DNA of 47,242 nt from Myxococcota bacterium (GTDB lineage: Bacteria; Myxococcota_A; UBA9160; SMWR01), in contig JAKVBI010000032.1 in NCBI GenBank assembly GCA_022447545.1, positions 1 to 47,242 on the forward strand. The letters run 5' to 3'. Position 1 is the stretch's first letter, and every line of letters starts with the position of its first letter. This document shows positions 1-7,421 of the stretch, one piece after another. The position numbers and the translations under genes were made by a program. The notes below the pieces were generated by a model. It had not been told where the DNA came from and searched no databases. It worked only from the letters and a program-made list of their open reading frames with translations.

Positions 1-1
1 C

Positions 2-475
2 TGGCCCGAGGGACCCGCTGGAGCCCCCCAAACCACCACCGCACCCTTTGACAACACCGGCATCATGGGAGAGAACGACAGCATGTTCCACCGGGGTGAT
101 CCCGTGGGTGACGATCGTCTTGCCTCACCGGCGGACCTCTCGGTGGAGTCCACCCTGGCTCCAGCGTCCGGGGATCCCCAGAGCTGGCAGGTGCGAAATG
201 GCGACGAGGTGATTGCCGAGTACCCGCGTGACCGGGTTCGCTTCGCACTGTCCTGGAGTGCTCAGGTTTTTGCCGATGAAGCCGCCGCGCGTTGTGCCGA
301 CGAGCACCTCGACGACCTCGACGTGGACTCGGTCCTGGCGATCTTCGAGGCCGACCTGGCGCGCCGTGGCCTGTGTGCTGCGCTCCCCGAGGCTCCTTTG
401 ACCGATCCCGGGTGGATCGCCCAGGTGGGTCGGGCCTACCGCATCGTGCCGAGTCACGACCCTCTGTCGGTCTGA
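2..475 (+). CDS. C-terminal part of an unknown protein, cut by the left edge
   Basis: I do not recognise this protein. The reading frame is open from the first bases of the window to the stop at 473-475, with no in-frame stop before the first ATG at 65. It could therefore be the end of a longer gene. If it is complete, the possible starts are ATG 65, which has no ribosome-binding site, and ATG 83, which has GGAGAG about nine bases upstream. The visible part is acidic, soluble and without membrane segments. The segment just before and after codon 65 (APFDNTG, then ENDSMFHR) looks like an internal conserved stretch rather than an N-terminus, which favours the truncated reading. It is followed by a convergent quinone oxidoreductase gene two bases away. 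Confidence 0.55.
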   Translation, partial: WPEGPAGAPQTTTAPFDNTGIMGENDSMFHRGDPVGDDRLASPADLSVESTLAPASGDPQSWQVRNGDEVIAEYPRDRVRFALSWSAQVFADEAAARCADEHLDDLDVDSVLAIFEADLARRGLCAALPEAPLTDPGWIAQVGRAYRIVPSHDPLSV

Positions 476-477
476 CG

Positions 478-1503
478 TCACCACTCGAGGATGGTGCGCC
501 CAACGGTCTCCCGAGCCTCCATGCGCTCGAGTTCGACCGGTAGGTCCGAACTCGATGCCACGCGTCCCACCACTGGGCGGATGAGGCCGGCATCGAGCCA
601 CTCGAGCAGATGCCGTTGTACGGCATCGCCCGTGCTGCGGGGCCACACGTTGACGCCATGACCCACGGGCAGGGGTTTGTCGGCGTAGGCCATCAGGACA
701 CCACCTACACTGAAGTTGCCGAAGATGATGGGCCGGGGCAGCAGGCCGCCCTCGTCTTCGGCCTCGATCCCGCCCGAGAAGCCCGTCATCATCAGCCGTC
801 CACCGGGCGCCAGGCAGCGGAAGCTCTGTTGAGTCACGGTTCCGCCCACGAGGTCGCACACCACGTCGACTCCGCGCCCCTGGGTCTCGTCGACCACGCG
901 CTGGGCGAAGTCTTCGGTCCGGTAATCGATGGCGATGTCGGCGCCGAACTCGCGGCAGGCGTCGAGTTTGTGTGGGCTGCCGGCGGTGGCGATCACCCGC
1001 GCCCCGCAGGCCGCTCCCAGTTGGATCGCCGCGGAGCCCACCCCTCCGGCGCCTGCGTGCACCAGCAGTGTCTCCCCCGCCTGCAGGTGTCCGCGCTCAA
1101 AGAGGGAAACGTGGGCGACGTGGAACGGAAAGAAGAAGGCGGCAGCCTGTGGGTCGCTCAGCCCTTCGGGCGACTCGAACGCCATGGCGGCGTCGCCCAC
1201 CACGAGTTCGGCATGGGCGCCGAAGGCTCCGCTGGCAGTGGCTGCGACCCGGCGACCCTGCCAGGTCTCACAGCCGGGGCCGGTGGCTTCTACGTGCCCC
1301 AGCACCTCCATGCCCAGCGTGTAGGGCAGGGGGGGGTCGACGGTTCGGTAGCGCCCGTAGCAACCGTCCACCTCGTTGTAGTTGAGTGCCGTAGCCACTG
1401 TGCGTACGCGGATCTGTCCCGGGCCCGGCTCGGGGGGCTCCACGTCGAGCCACTCGAGAGCGGTGGAGGGGTTTCCGTGTCGAACCACGCGCCAGGCCTT
1501 CAT
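478..1503 (-). CDS. Zinc-independent MDR oxidoreductase (NADPH:quinone oxidoreductase family)
   Basis: A 341-residue medium-chain dehydrogenase/reductase. The N-terminal GroES-like half (residues 1-120) contains GMEVLGHV in place of the usual GHE motif. The structural-zinc cysteine cluster is missing, so it groups with quinone oxidoreductases and enoyl reductases rather than zinc alcohol dehydrogenases. The NADP-binding Rossmann part has HAGAGGVGSAAIQL at about 149-162. The family transfers hydride from NADPH to quinones or enones, and the substrate here is unknown. The ATG at 1503 was chosen because MKAWRVV is the classic family N-terminus; the frame extends further upstream only into the neighbouring gene. 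It starts 14 bases after the SDR gene ending at 1518, so the two are almost certainly one transcript. Confidence 0.93.
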   Translation of the reverse strand: MKAWRVVRHGNPSTALEWLDVEPPEPGPGQIRVRTVATALNYNEVDGCYGRYRTVDPPLPYTLGMEVLGHVEATGPGCETWQGRRVAATASGAFGAHAELVVGDAAMAFESPEGLSDPQAAAFFFPFHVAHVSLFERGHLQAGETLLVHAGAGGVGSAAIQLGAACGARVIATAGSPHKLDACREFGADIAIDYRTEDFAQRVVDETQGRGVDVVCDLVGGTVTQQSFRCLAPGGRLMMTGFSGGIEAEDEGGLLPRPIIFGNFSVGGVLMAYADKPLPVGHGVNVWPRSTGDAVQRHLLEWLDAGLIRPVVGRVASSSDLPVELERMEARETVGRTILEW

Positions 1504-1517
1504 GGGATTCCTTCGTT

Positions 1518-2411
1518 TCAGAGGGCTCGGTAGATGGGTTGCTGCTCGCGTCCCACGGTTTGGGGGAAATCGCGGGCGATCTCCTCGAGCGTCCAGCCCT
1601 CGCGCCGCTCGATGTTCACTTCGTGGGGGTGGGTCCACAGCGCCATCTTGCGCCCATCGAAGGTCACGATCTGACCGTTGAGCGCATTGGCGCCATCGCT
1701 CACCAGGTAGACGACGAGTTCGGCGATCTGTTCGGGTTGTCCGTAGCCGAGGTCTGCGGCGCTGGGGGCCGGGCGGCCCTCCTGCTCGGCCCGGGCACGG
1801 CCGCGCTCGAGGACGACCTGGGTCATGTCCGTCACCGCCACGGGCCAGAGCGCATTGGCGCGCACGCCATAACGCTCCAGTTCCCGGGACCAGACCCGGG
1901 TCATGGAGGCCGCCCCGGCCTTGCTGGCCGCGTAGTTGGTCTGGCCGATGGCACCGGTGAAGGCGCTGGCCGAGATGACGTTGAGCAGTTGCCCTCCGCC
2001 CGCTTCTTTCATGGCCCGACCTGCTGCGCGCGCGCAGGCCCAGGTTCCGCGCAGGTTCACGGCGATGACTTCGTCGAACTCTTCGGGGCTCATCTTGAGC
2101 AGGGTGCGGTCGCGTGTGATCCCGGCGTTGTTGATCAGGCAGTCGATGCCCCCGAGTTCGTCGACGCAGCGTGCCACCAGTTCATCGCAGAACTCCACAT
2201 CCGTAACGGAACCGGCCACCACCAGTGGGTCCCCGCCCACTGCCCGCACGGCGGCTTCTGCTTCGGCCAGTGCGCCGGGCTGAGTTCCGTTGAGCACGAC
2301 TTGCGCGCCTTCGCGTGCCAGAGCCACTGCAAAGGCCCGTCCCAGGCCCCGCGAGGACCCCGTCACGACCACTCGCTTGTCCTGGGCAAAGCCCGTCCCC
2401 GGTTTTGTCAT
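1518..2411 (-). CDS. Short-chain dehydrogenase/reductase
   Basis: A 297-residue classical SDR with the cofactor motif TGSSRGLG (17-24), NNAG (94-97), Asn119 and the catalytic triad Ser147, Tyr160 and Lys164 (YAASK). It is likely a NAD(P)H-dependent alcohol, ketone or 3-hydroxyacyl-CoA dehydrogenase. It is about 45 residues longer than a minimal SDR, because a C-terminal tail (MALWTHPHEV onwards) follows the last strand. That tail resembles extensions in peroxisomal-type multifunctional SDRs, though this is only an impression. ATG 2411 is preferred over the in-frame GTG at 2423, because GGAGG then lies five bases before the ATG. It is the first gene of a two-gene operon with the downstream quinone oxidoreductase and is divergent from the Rieske gene at 2531. 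Confidence 0.93.
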   Translation of the reverse strand: MTKPGTGFAQDKRVVVTGSSRGLGRAFAVALAREGAQVVLNGTQPGALAEAEAAVRAVGGDPLVVAGSVTDVEFCDELVARCVDELGGIDCLINNAGITRDRTLLKMSPEEFDEVIAVNLRGTWACARAAGRAMKEAGGGQLLNVISASAFTGAIGQTNYAASKAGAASMTRVWSRELERYGVRANALWPVAVTDMTQVVLERGRARAEQEGRPAPSAADLGYGQPEQIAELVVYLVSDGANALNGQIVTFDGRKMALWTHPHEVNIERREGWTLEEIARDFPQTVGREQQPIYRAL

Positions 2412-2530
2412 GGGTTCCTCCACTGCTTCGTTCTTCAGTTTACGCGAGCGCGTGCGGCTCGTGGTCGATCCGACGCGTGAGGCTCTTGCCGTCTATCATG
2501 GGGTGGCATGTTTCAGATTCTGGAGATCCC

Positions 2531-3484
2531 ATGACCGGCCCGTCCCGCTATCCCTTTACCTCGACTCCCGACGGCTGGTACCACGTGGCTGCCTCCGGCG
2601 AGATCGAGCCGGGTCAGGTGCTGAGTTTGCATTTCTTCGGACGGGACCTGGTCGCCTACCGGACCGAGGCGGGTGAAGCGGTGGTTCTCGACGCCCATTG
2701 CCCGCATCTCGGGGCGCATCTCGGCCACGGCGGACAGGTGGTGGGGGAGTCGATCCGCTGTCCATTTCACGCCTGGCGTTTTGGAGCCGATGGCCGTTGT
2801 GTCGAGGTTCCGTATCAGCAGCGCGGTCGGCTGCCCGAGGTCGGGCTCAAGTGTTGGCCTGTGCACGAGTGCGCCGGCCTGGTGTTGGTGTGGCATAGCG
2901 ACGACGGCCACGCGCCGGATTGGCGCATGCCGGAGATTCCCGAGTACACGGCCGATGACTGGCAGGGGTACCTCACCCACAGTTGGACGGTTCGCATGCA
3001 CGTCCAGGAATTGTGCGAGAACGTCCCGGACACCGCTCACTTTGAGGTGATCCACGGCCTACCCGAGCCGCCGGGAGCCGACGCGGAGGTGGAGGGTCCG
3101 TTGTATCGCCAGTTCACCACCTTGCCCAATCCCGACGGTTCGCGTTGGGTGGTGGCGCGTCAGGAGTGCTGGGGACTCGGACTCGTCTGGCTGAGAACGG
3201 ATGTGGAGCCGCTCACGACGTTCCTGACGGCGACGACACCCATCGACGACGAGACCTGTCTTCTCAAGCAGTTCGTTCTGATTCGAGACCCGGAGCCCGG
3301 CGCCAACGGAGAGTTGGGTGCGGCTGCCAGGGCCGGGGTCGAGATGGTCTTTGCCCAAACCGAATTCGACGTTCCGATCTGGGAGAACAAGATCTATCGC
3401 CAGAAGCCTCCGCTGGTGGAGGATGACGGACCCCTCCCCATCCTGAGACGTTGGGCCCAGCAGTTTTATCCCGAGCACCGCTGA
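2531..3484 (+). CDS. Rieske non-haem iron oxygenase, KshA-like
   Basis: A 317-residue oxygenase subunit. The Rieske [2Fe-2S] ligands are Cys57-x-His59 (CPHLG) and Cys77-x2-His80 (CPFHAW). The catalytic domain holds the mononuclear-iron signature with Asn164, Asp167, His170 and His175 (ENVPDTAHFEVIH). This short layout matches the family of 3-ketosteroid 9-alpha-hydroxylase (KshA) and cholesterol 7-desaturase DAF-36 rather than the larger aromatic-ring dioxygenases. A steroid-type substrate is therefore plausible but not shown. No ferredoxin reductase partner (KshB) is encoded nearby, so electrons must come from elsewhere. The start at 2531 follows GGAGAT closely; an in-frame ATG at 2498 would add 11 residues. 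A TATCAT -10-like hexamer lies at 2494-2499. Confidence 0.9.
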   Translation: MTGPSRYPFTSTPDGWYHVAASGEIEPGQVLSLHFFGRDLVAYRTEAGEAVVLDAHCPHLGAHLGHGGQVVGESIRCPFHAWRFGADGRCVEVPYQQRGRLPEVGLKCWPVHECAGLVLVWHSDDGHAPDWRMPEIPEYTADDWQGYLTHSWTVRMHVQELCENVPDTAHFEVIHGLPEPPGADAEVEGPLYRQFTTLPNPDGSRWVVARQECWGLGLVWLRTDVEPLTTFLTATTPIDDETCLLKQFVLIRDPEPGANGELGAAARAGVEMVFAQTEFDVPIWENKIYRQKPPLVEDDGPLPILRRWAQQFYPEHR

Positions 3485-3525
3485 CCCATGGGGTTCTCGA
3501 TCCCTGCGTCGCGGCGGGGGGAGGG

Positions 3526-3951
3526 TCAGCGCAACTCGTAGACCATGGGGTAGGTCATCACCATGGCGTCGCCATCGAAGTGGCCGCGGGCCACGCATAG
3601 GATGCTGTTGAGCCAGGTGTAACGTGGATCTCCGGTTTCGAAGGTCGGCGCTGAGTAGGCGAACCCCGTCTCGAGGTTCGAGCGGCCCGTGTACTGCACG
3701 AAGATCAGCGCTTCATCATCGGTCTCGAGGGTCAGGCGGACGTCGACGTAGGCCACCCCGGCGGGCGTCACCGTCAGCCAGTCCGCTGCCGCACGGCCGC
3801 GTTGGGAGGCCTGCAAACGTTCGCCCTCCCAGCGTGAGCTTGCGATTTCACCCACCATCTTGGTGCCCGTCGGGGTGTTCTCGAGCACGATGGCCTCGCT
3901 GATGTCGATCACCGCGCTGCACAGGGGCACGAGTTTGAGCGGTTCTGACAT
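3526..3951 (-). CDS. DUF3237 domain-containing protein
   Basis: A 141-residue protein that fits the DUF3237 family, small beta-rich proteins of unknown function. Support comes from the overall length, the start with a short beta strand (LKLVPLCSAVIDI), the G-x-R-x-E-G-ER-L segment near residue 45 and the closing segment with W-L-N and MTYPMVYELR. There is no signal peptide or membrane segment. The start at 3951 has GAGGAG about eight bases upstream and suits the family; a longer frame to 4017 lacks support. The gene is convergent with the KshA-like Rieske gene (41 bases apart) and divergent from the YhbY-type gene. In other genomes DUF3237 genes occur beside catabolic SDRs and oxygenases, which suits this setting, but no activity can be assigned. 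Confidence 0.85.
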   Translation of the reverse strand: MSEPLKLVPLCSAVIDISEAIVLENTPTGTKMVGEIASSRWEGERLQASQRGRAAADWLTVTPAGVAYVDVRLTLETDDEALIFVQYTGRSNLETGFAYSAPTFETGDPRYTWLNSILCVARGHFDGDAMVMTYPMVYELR

Positions 3952-4054
3952 GCGGCTCTCCTCACAGGTTGCGATCGGTCCGGAACCATCATGGACGTCG
4001 CCTCCATCCGTGTCCACGGCGCGCGGTGCTACGCTGCGCCTTGCGGAGGATCCC

Positions 4055-4357
4055 GTGGAATTATCTGGTTTTCAGAGGCGCTACCTGCGTCAGCGTGCCC
4101 ACCCCCTGCGTCCCGTAGTGCATGTGGGGGGGGCGGGGGTGAGCCGTGAAGTGGTCAATGCCGTTGATCGGGCTCTGCTCGATCACGAGTTGGTGAAGGT
4201 GCGATTGCACGAACCCCAGGACAAGCGGGCCATGGCCCGCGAGCTGGCTGAATCGGCCAGTGCGCAACTGGCCGGCCTGGTGGGTCATACCGTGATCCTC
4301 TATCGCGCGCATCCCGAAGAGCCCAGGATCGAGCTGCCGACGCGTCCGGGTGCCTGA
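4055..4357 (+). CDS. yhbY: YhbY/CRS1 family RNA-binding protein
   Basis: A 100-residue single CRM-domain protein. It begins with LSGFQRRYLRQRAHPLRPVVHVGGAGVS (shown here only as family landmarks: GFQ-R-LR, then the GxxG-like loop VGGAG) and continues with the helix containing AVDRALLDHELVKVRL. Bacterial YhbY binds pre-50S ribosomal particles and is linked to ribosome assembly. I chose GTG 4055 because GGAGGA sits four bases upstream and the CRM domain starts at once. The frame is open farther upstream, but that part is unrelated. A TANNNT -10-like hexamer (TACGCT) at 4030-4035 would give a short leader. It is the only likely housekeeping gene near this end of the window. Confidence 0.88.
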   Translation: MELSGFQRRYLRQRAHPLRPVVHVGGAGVSREVVNAVDRALLDHELVKVRLHEPQDKRAMARELAESASAQLAGLVGHTVILYRAHPEEPRIELPTRPGA

Positions 4358-4358
4358 C

Positions 4359-4382
4359 CGCCGGCGAGTTTGACGGCCGGCG
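4359..4382 (+). terminator. Possible hairpin just after the yhbY stop codon
   Basis: CGCCGGC (4359-4365) and GCCGGCG (4376-4382) form a perfect seven-base-pair stem around a ten-base loop, beginning one base after the stop codon. No T tract follows, so it is not a canonical intrinsic terminator. It may only slow transcription before the isomerase gene at 4440, or be chance in GC-rich DNA. Confidence 0.3.
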
Positions 4383-4439
4383 CCGTTGCGGCGCATCCTG
4401 CGACTGCGCCCAGTTCAACCACGGCGCGGGGAGGGCGGT

Positions 4440-5276
4440 ATGCGTGAACTCGGCTTTGGAGATCTGGTGTTGTGTGCGGGAACGGTTGCGGCTTCGGGGC
4501 TCGTGGAGCGCGCCGCTGCTGCGGCAGACGCGGGTTTCGACGGGTTGTCGCTGTTCTTGGATGACTACGAGCGGGCGCGGGCCAGCGGTTTGTCTGATGC
4601 CGACATTCGCCAGTTGTTCGACGATCACGGGCTGGGAGTGGCTGAGCTCGACCCCCTGCTCAACTGGATGCCTGAGGCGGGCGTGGGACAGGATGTCGAC
4701 GGGCAGGGCGAGGGCTTCATGCGCTATCGCGAGGCCGACTTCTACCGTGTCGCCGAGGCGGTGGGCGCACGGTCCATCAACGCTCCCCTGGTAACCGGGA
4801 AGACCTTCGAGCTCGACGCCATCGCCGAGGCTTTTGCCGGGCTGTGTGACCGCGCGCGCGAACATGGCCTGTCGGTGATGCTCGAGTTTCTGCCCTGGAC
4901 ACAGATTGCTGATGTTCGTGTGGCCGTGGATGTTCTGGATCGGGCTGGGCGAGACAACGGTGGGCTGATGTTCGATACCTGGCACCACTACCGGGGCAGT
5001 GCCTCCATCGAGGACGTACCTGGCTCCCGGGTGTTCGGCATCCAGGTCAACGATGCTCCAGCGCACTCTTCTCGATCGCTGGTGGAGGAGACCACCAGCC
5101 ACCGACTGATTCCAGGCGAGGGCGACATCGATCTGGTCGGAAACCTGGCCCACCTCCAGGCCACGGGCTGTCGGGCACCGGTGGGAGTCGAGATCTTCTC
5201 GAGTGCCTTGGGCGAGTTGCCGCTGGGAGAGGTCGTGGCTGCCATCGAGCCGGCGTCCCGAGCCGTGCTGCCCTGA
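4440..5276 (+). CDS. Sugar-phosphate isomerase/epimerase-type TIM-barrel protein
   Basis: A 278-residue xylose-isomerase-like TIM barrel. Conserved metal- and substrate-site segments appear in order: LEFLPW with a likely ligand Glu, FDTWHH with Asp and His, the QVNDAP strand, the R-LIPGEGDID loop and VEIFSS with the final Glu. These match the divalent-metal isomerase/epimerase fold (AP endonuclease 2 superfamily), but the substrate cannot be read from sequence. ATG 4440 has GGAGG seven bases upstream; a longer frame to 4386 has no such site. A paralogue with the same motif series lies at 19872-20759. It is convergent with the MFS gene. Confidence 0.88.
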   Translation: MRELGFGDLVLCAGTVAASGLVERAAAAADAGFDGLSLFLDDYERARASGLSDADIRQLFDDHGLGVAELDPLLNWMPEAGVGQDVDGQGEGFMRYREADFYRVAEAVGARSINAPLVTGKTFELDAIAEAFAGLCDRAREHGLSVMLEFLPWTQIADVRVAVDVLDRAGRDNGGLMFDTWHHYRGSASIEDVPGSRVFGIQVNDAPAHSSRSLVEETTSHRLIPGEGDIDLVGNLAHLQATGCRAPVGVEIFSSALGELPLGEVVAAIEPASRAVLP

Positions 5277-5312
5277 GGTGCGGATGGGTGGGAGCATGCT
5301 GAACGGGGGCTC

Positions 5313-6554
5313 TCAGGCCGGTTCGAGTCTCGGTCCCTCGGGTCGGACGCGCCCGATCCAGACACCGGCGATGAGATAGAAGCTGAGGAAGAGGATGAGG
5401 GCTCCCGCATAACTTCCCGTAGTGTCGAAGATGTAGCCTGCAGTGGGGGCTCCGAGAAACTGAAAGGGGATCATCAGCAGCCCACAGGCTCCCATGGCCC
5501 GGCCAAACTTGTCAGGGCCGAAGACCGCCGCAATCAGGATGCTCCACAGGGGCAACATGCCGCCGAAGCCCACCCCGAACAGGACGGCACCCACCCAGAG
5601 CCAGGGGAGTCCGTCGGCGAGTGCCAGGGTGCTCAGTCCCAGGATCTCGGCTGCCGTCAGCAGGCGAAAGGTCACTTGTCCCCCCACCGCATCCGAAACG
5701 AGACCTGCCAGCAACTTCCCCAGTACGGCGGCCGACGTCAAGACCGATAGCACGGAGACGGCTTGGACCGAGGAGTGGCCATGGTCCGTGAGGTAGACAT
5801 GGAGTTGCTGGAGGACGGCTCCGCTGGCGGCGAAATTGGAGCCCACCGCGAATGCGATGATCCAGATGGAGTGTGTGCGCAGCAGCGATAGGCTCGTGAC
5901 TGAAGACGACGTCGGGTCCGTGGCCGGCGGATTCGAAGGCGTTTTTTCCGGATCCGAGGTGCGCCCGTCGATTTGCAGACCGCGGTCCGCCGGCTTCTCC
6001 ACGATCACGCCCAGAACCAAAGGCACGATCACCACCAGTGGAACCCATGTGAAGGTCTGGGCCAAGCCGCGCCAACCGATTTCGGCCACCAACCAACTCG
6101 CCACCCAGACCATGACGACGCCAGACATCGAGACTCCGACCTGGGAGATCCCGATGGCCGTCCCTCGTCGACGCTCGAACCAGTGGGTCACCAACGCATT
6201 CGTGGGAATGCCGCCGCACAGGGCTTGGCCGATGGCGATGGGTCCCCCGAAGACGAGCAGTAACTGCCATAGTTCGGTCACCACCGACAAGCAGTAGAAG
6301 CCAACTGTCACGAAAACCGCTCCCAGCAACATGATCCCTCGCAGGGAACGGCGATCGGCCTCGCGTCCCACCAGCGGCCCCAGAGCCGAGGAGACGATGG
6401 TGGTCAACGGAAGGGCGAGGCTCACGCCGGCTCGACTGCTGCCGAGGTCCTCGACCAAATCTTTGAAAATGATGCTGTACGAATAGTAGGCCGTTCCCGC
6501 CATCACGAAGTTGATGGTGAAAATCGCAGCGACGACGACCCAGCCATAGAACAT
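5313..6554 (-). CDS. MFS transporter, monocarboxylate-transporter-like
   Basis: A 413-residue integral membrane protein with about twelve hydrophobic segments and a hydrophilic central loop at about 190-225 rich in Pro, Ser and Thr. The N-terminus MFYGWVVVAAIF and the segment with R-R-G-x-A-x-G-I (RRRGTAIGI) are typical of the MCT/oxalate-formate-antiporter branch of the major facilitator superfamily. It probably moves an organic acid across the inner membrane. The ATG at 6554 fits the family start. It has no Shine-Dalgarno sequence, but a TACAAT -10 hexamer lies exactly six bases upstream, so the mRNA may be leaderless. It is divergent from the NTF2-like gene at 6625, with only 70 bases between the starts. 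Confidence 0.92.
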   Translation of the reverse strand: MFYGWVVVAAIFTINFVMAGTAYYSYSIIFKDLVEDLGSSRAGVSLALPLTTIVSSALGPLVGREADRRSLRGIMLLGAVFVTVGFYCLSVVTELWQLLLVFGGPIAIGQALCGGIPTNALVTHWFERRRGTAIGISQVGVSMSGVVMVWVASWLVAEIGWRGLAQTFTWVPLVVIVPLVLGVIVEKPADRGLQIDGRTSDPEKTPSNPPATDPTSSSVTSLSLLRTHSIWIIAFAVGSNFAASGAVLQQLHVYLTDHGHSSVQAVSVLSVLTSAAVLGKLLAGLVSDAVGGQVTFRLLTAAEILGLSTLALADGLPWLWVGAVLFGVGFGGMLPLWSILIAAVFGPDKFGRAMGACGLLMIPFQFLGAPTAGYIFDTTGSYAGALILFLSFYLIAGVWIGRVRPEGPRLEPA

Positions 6555-6560
6555 GGCACG

Positions 6561-6566
6561 ATTGTA
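6561..6566 (-). promoter_or_regulatory. -10 element (TACAAT) of a possible leaderless MFS transcript
   Basis: TACAAT on the minus strand matches the sigma-70 -10 consensus at five of six positions and ends six bases before the MFS start codon. Transcription would then begin at or next to the ATG. I see no good -35 hexamer and no ribosome-binding site. Confidence 0.45.
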
Positions 6567-6624
6567 CGGCTTGGGAAGCCGCGCGATACCATGGAACGAC
6601 AATCTGCGAGGAGCCCCATTGGAA

Positions 6625-7020
6625 ATGGATGCGGAGGAGCGAAAGAGGCTGACCCGGGAATTCTTCGATCTGGTGGCGACACGGGACGTCGACGCCATTT
6701 TGGCGCGCATGACTCCGGAGCCGGCCTGGGCATTCTTCGCCCAGCGCCGCGAGGGAGTCGAAGGCGTTCGGAGCATCCTGCGGGCTGCGAGCGAACTCTA
6801 TCAGCCAGGCAGCATGGAACGGGATTGGACCGGGATGTACGTCGATGGGGACGTCGTGATCGCCCAGACGACCATGCGGGCTCAGACCTTCAAGGGCGAG
6901 GACTACGAGAACCACTACGTGCTGTTCGTGCATTTCGAGGGTGAGCGCGTGGCCCTGGTCGAGGAGTACATGGACACCGCCTACGGGAATGAGAAGTTCT
7001 CGGGATGGCAGGAGTCGTGA
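6625..7020 (+). CDS. NTF2-like / SnoaL-like protein
   Basis: A 131-residue protein of the NTF2-like fold. It has an N-terminal helix (EERKRLTREFFDLVATRDVDAILARM), a middle with F-x-G-x-E and a final beta sheet with HYVLFVHFEGERVALVEEYMDT. The family includes ketosteroid isomerase, SnoaL cyclases and small-molecule-binding proteins; I see nothing here that fixes a catalytic role. GAGGAG at 6607-6612 is 12 bases before ATG 6625 but 6 before an in-frame TTG at 6619, so the true start may be the TTG. The next gene begins 16 bases after the stop, which points to co-transcription with the small membrane protein. Confidence 0.85.
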   Translation: MDAEERKRLTREFFDLVATRDVDAILARMTPEPAWAFFAQRREGVEGVRSILRAASELYQPGSMERDWTGMYVDGDVVIAQTTMRAQTFKGEDYENHYVLFVHFEGERVALVEEYMDTAYGNEKFSGWQES

Positions 7021-7036
7021 GGGCGGGGCACCACCG

Positions 7037-7321
7037 GTGACCGGATGGGACCTGGGATCGGAGGTCCTGCTGGCGGTCTTCGCCATACACACGCCCTTTT
7101 TCGCCTGGCGTTGGTGGCGAACTCGGGAGATCCGCTACGCGGCTACGACCCTGACGTTCTCGCTGCTCGTCATCGCCTACGCGACGCGGGTTTTCGCGCC
7201 GCAACTCCGCCTCGGGGATCAGCCGCTTCATCACAGCCTGCGCGTGGTGGCCCTGAGCGCAGCCGTTGTGAGCGTCGCGCTTCTCTTGCGCCGCATTGCC
7301 AGCCGCCTGCTCGGACGCTGA
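7037..7321 (+). CDS. Small membrane protein, unknown
   Basis: A 94-residue protein with three hydrophobic segments: VLLAVFAIHTPFFAWRWW, an Ala/Leu-rich stretch around YAATTLTFSLLVIAYA, and VVALSAAVVSVALLL before a basic tail. It is probably an inner-membrane protein. I do not recognise a family. The GTG at 7037 was chosen because it lies just after the preceding stop; in-frame starts farther upstream would overlap the NTF2-like gene by more than 30 bases. No strong ribosome-binding site is visible, so translation may be coupled to the upstream gene. The frame, hydrophobicity pattern and codon use look like real coding sequence. Confidence 0.6.
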   Translation: MTGWDLGSEVLLAVFAIHTPFFAWRWWRTREIRYAATTLTFSLLVIAYATRVFAPQLRLGDQPLHHSLRVVALSAAVVSVALLLRRIASRLLGR

Positions 7322-7421
7322 GACTCTTGAGTCTCGCCTCGGACCCGGGCAGAGGAGCGCCTATGTCCCGTGATACGATCGCGTTCTGACGAGCGAGTGT
7401 CGGGGAAGGAGCGCGACAGAC

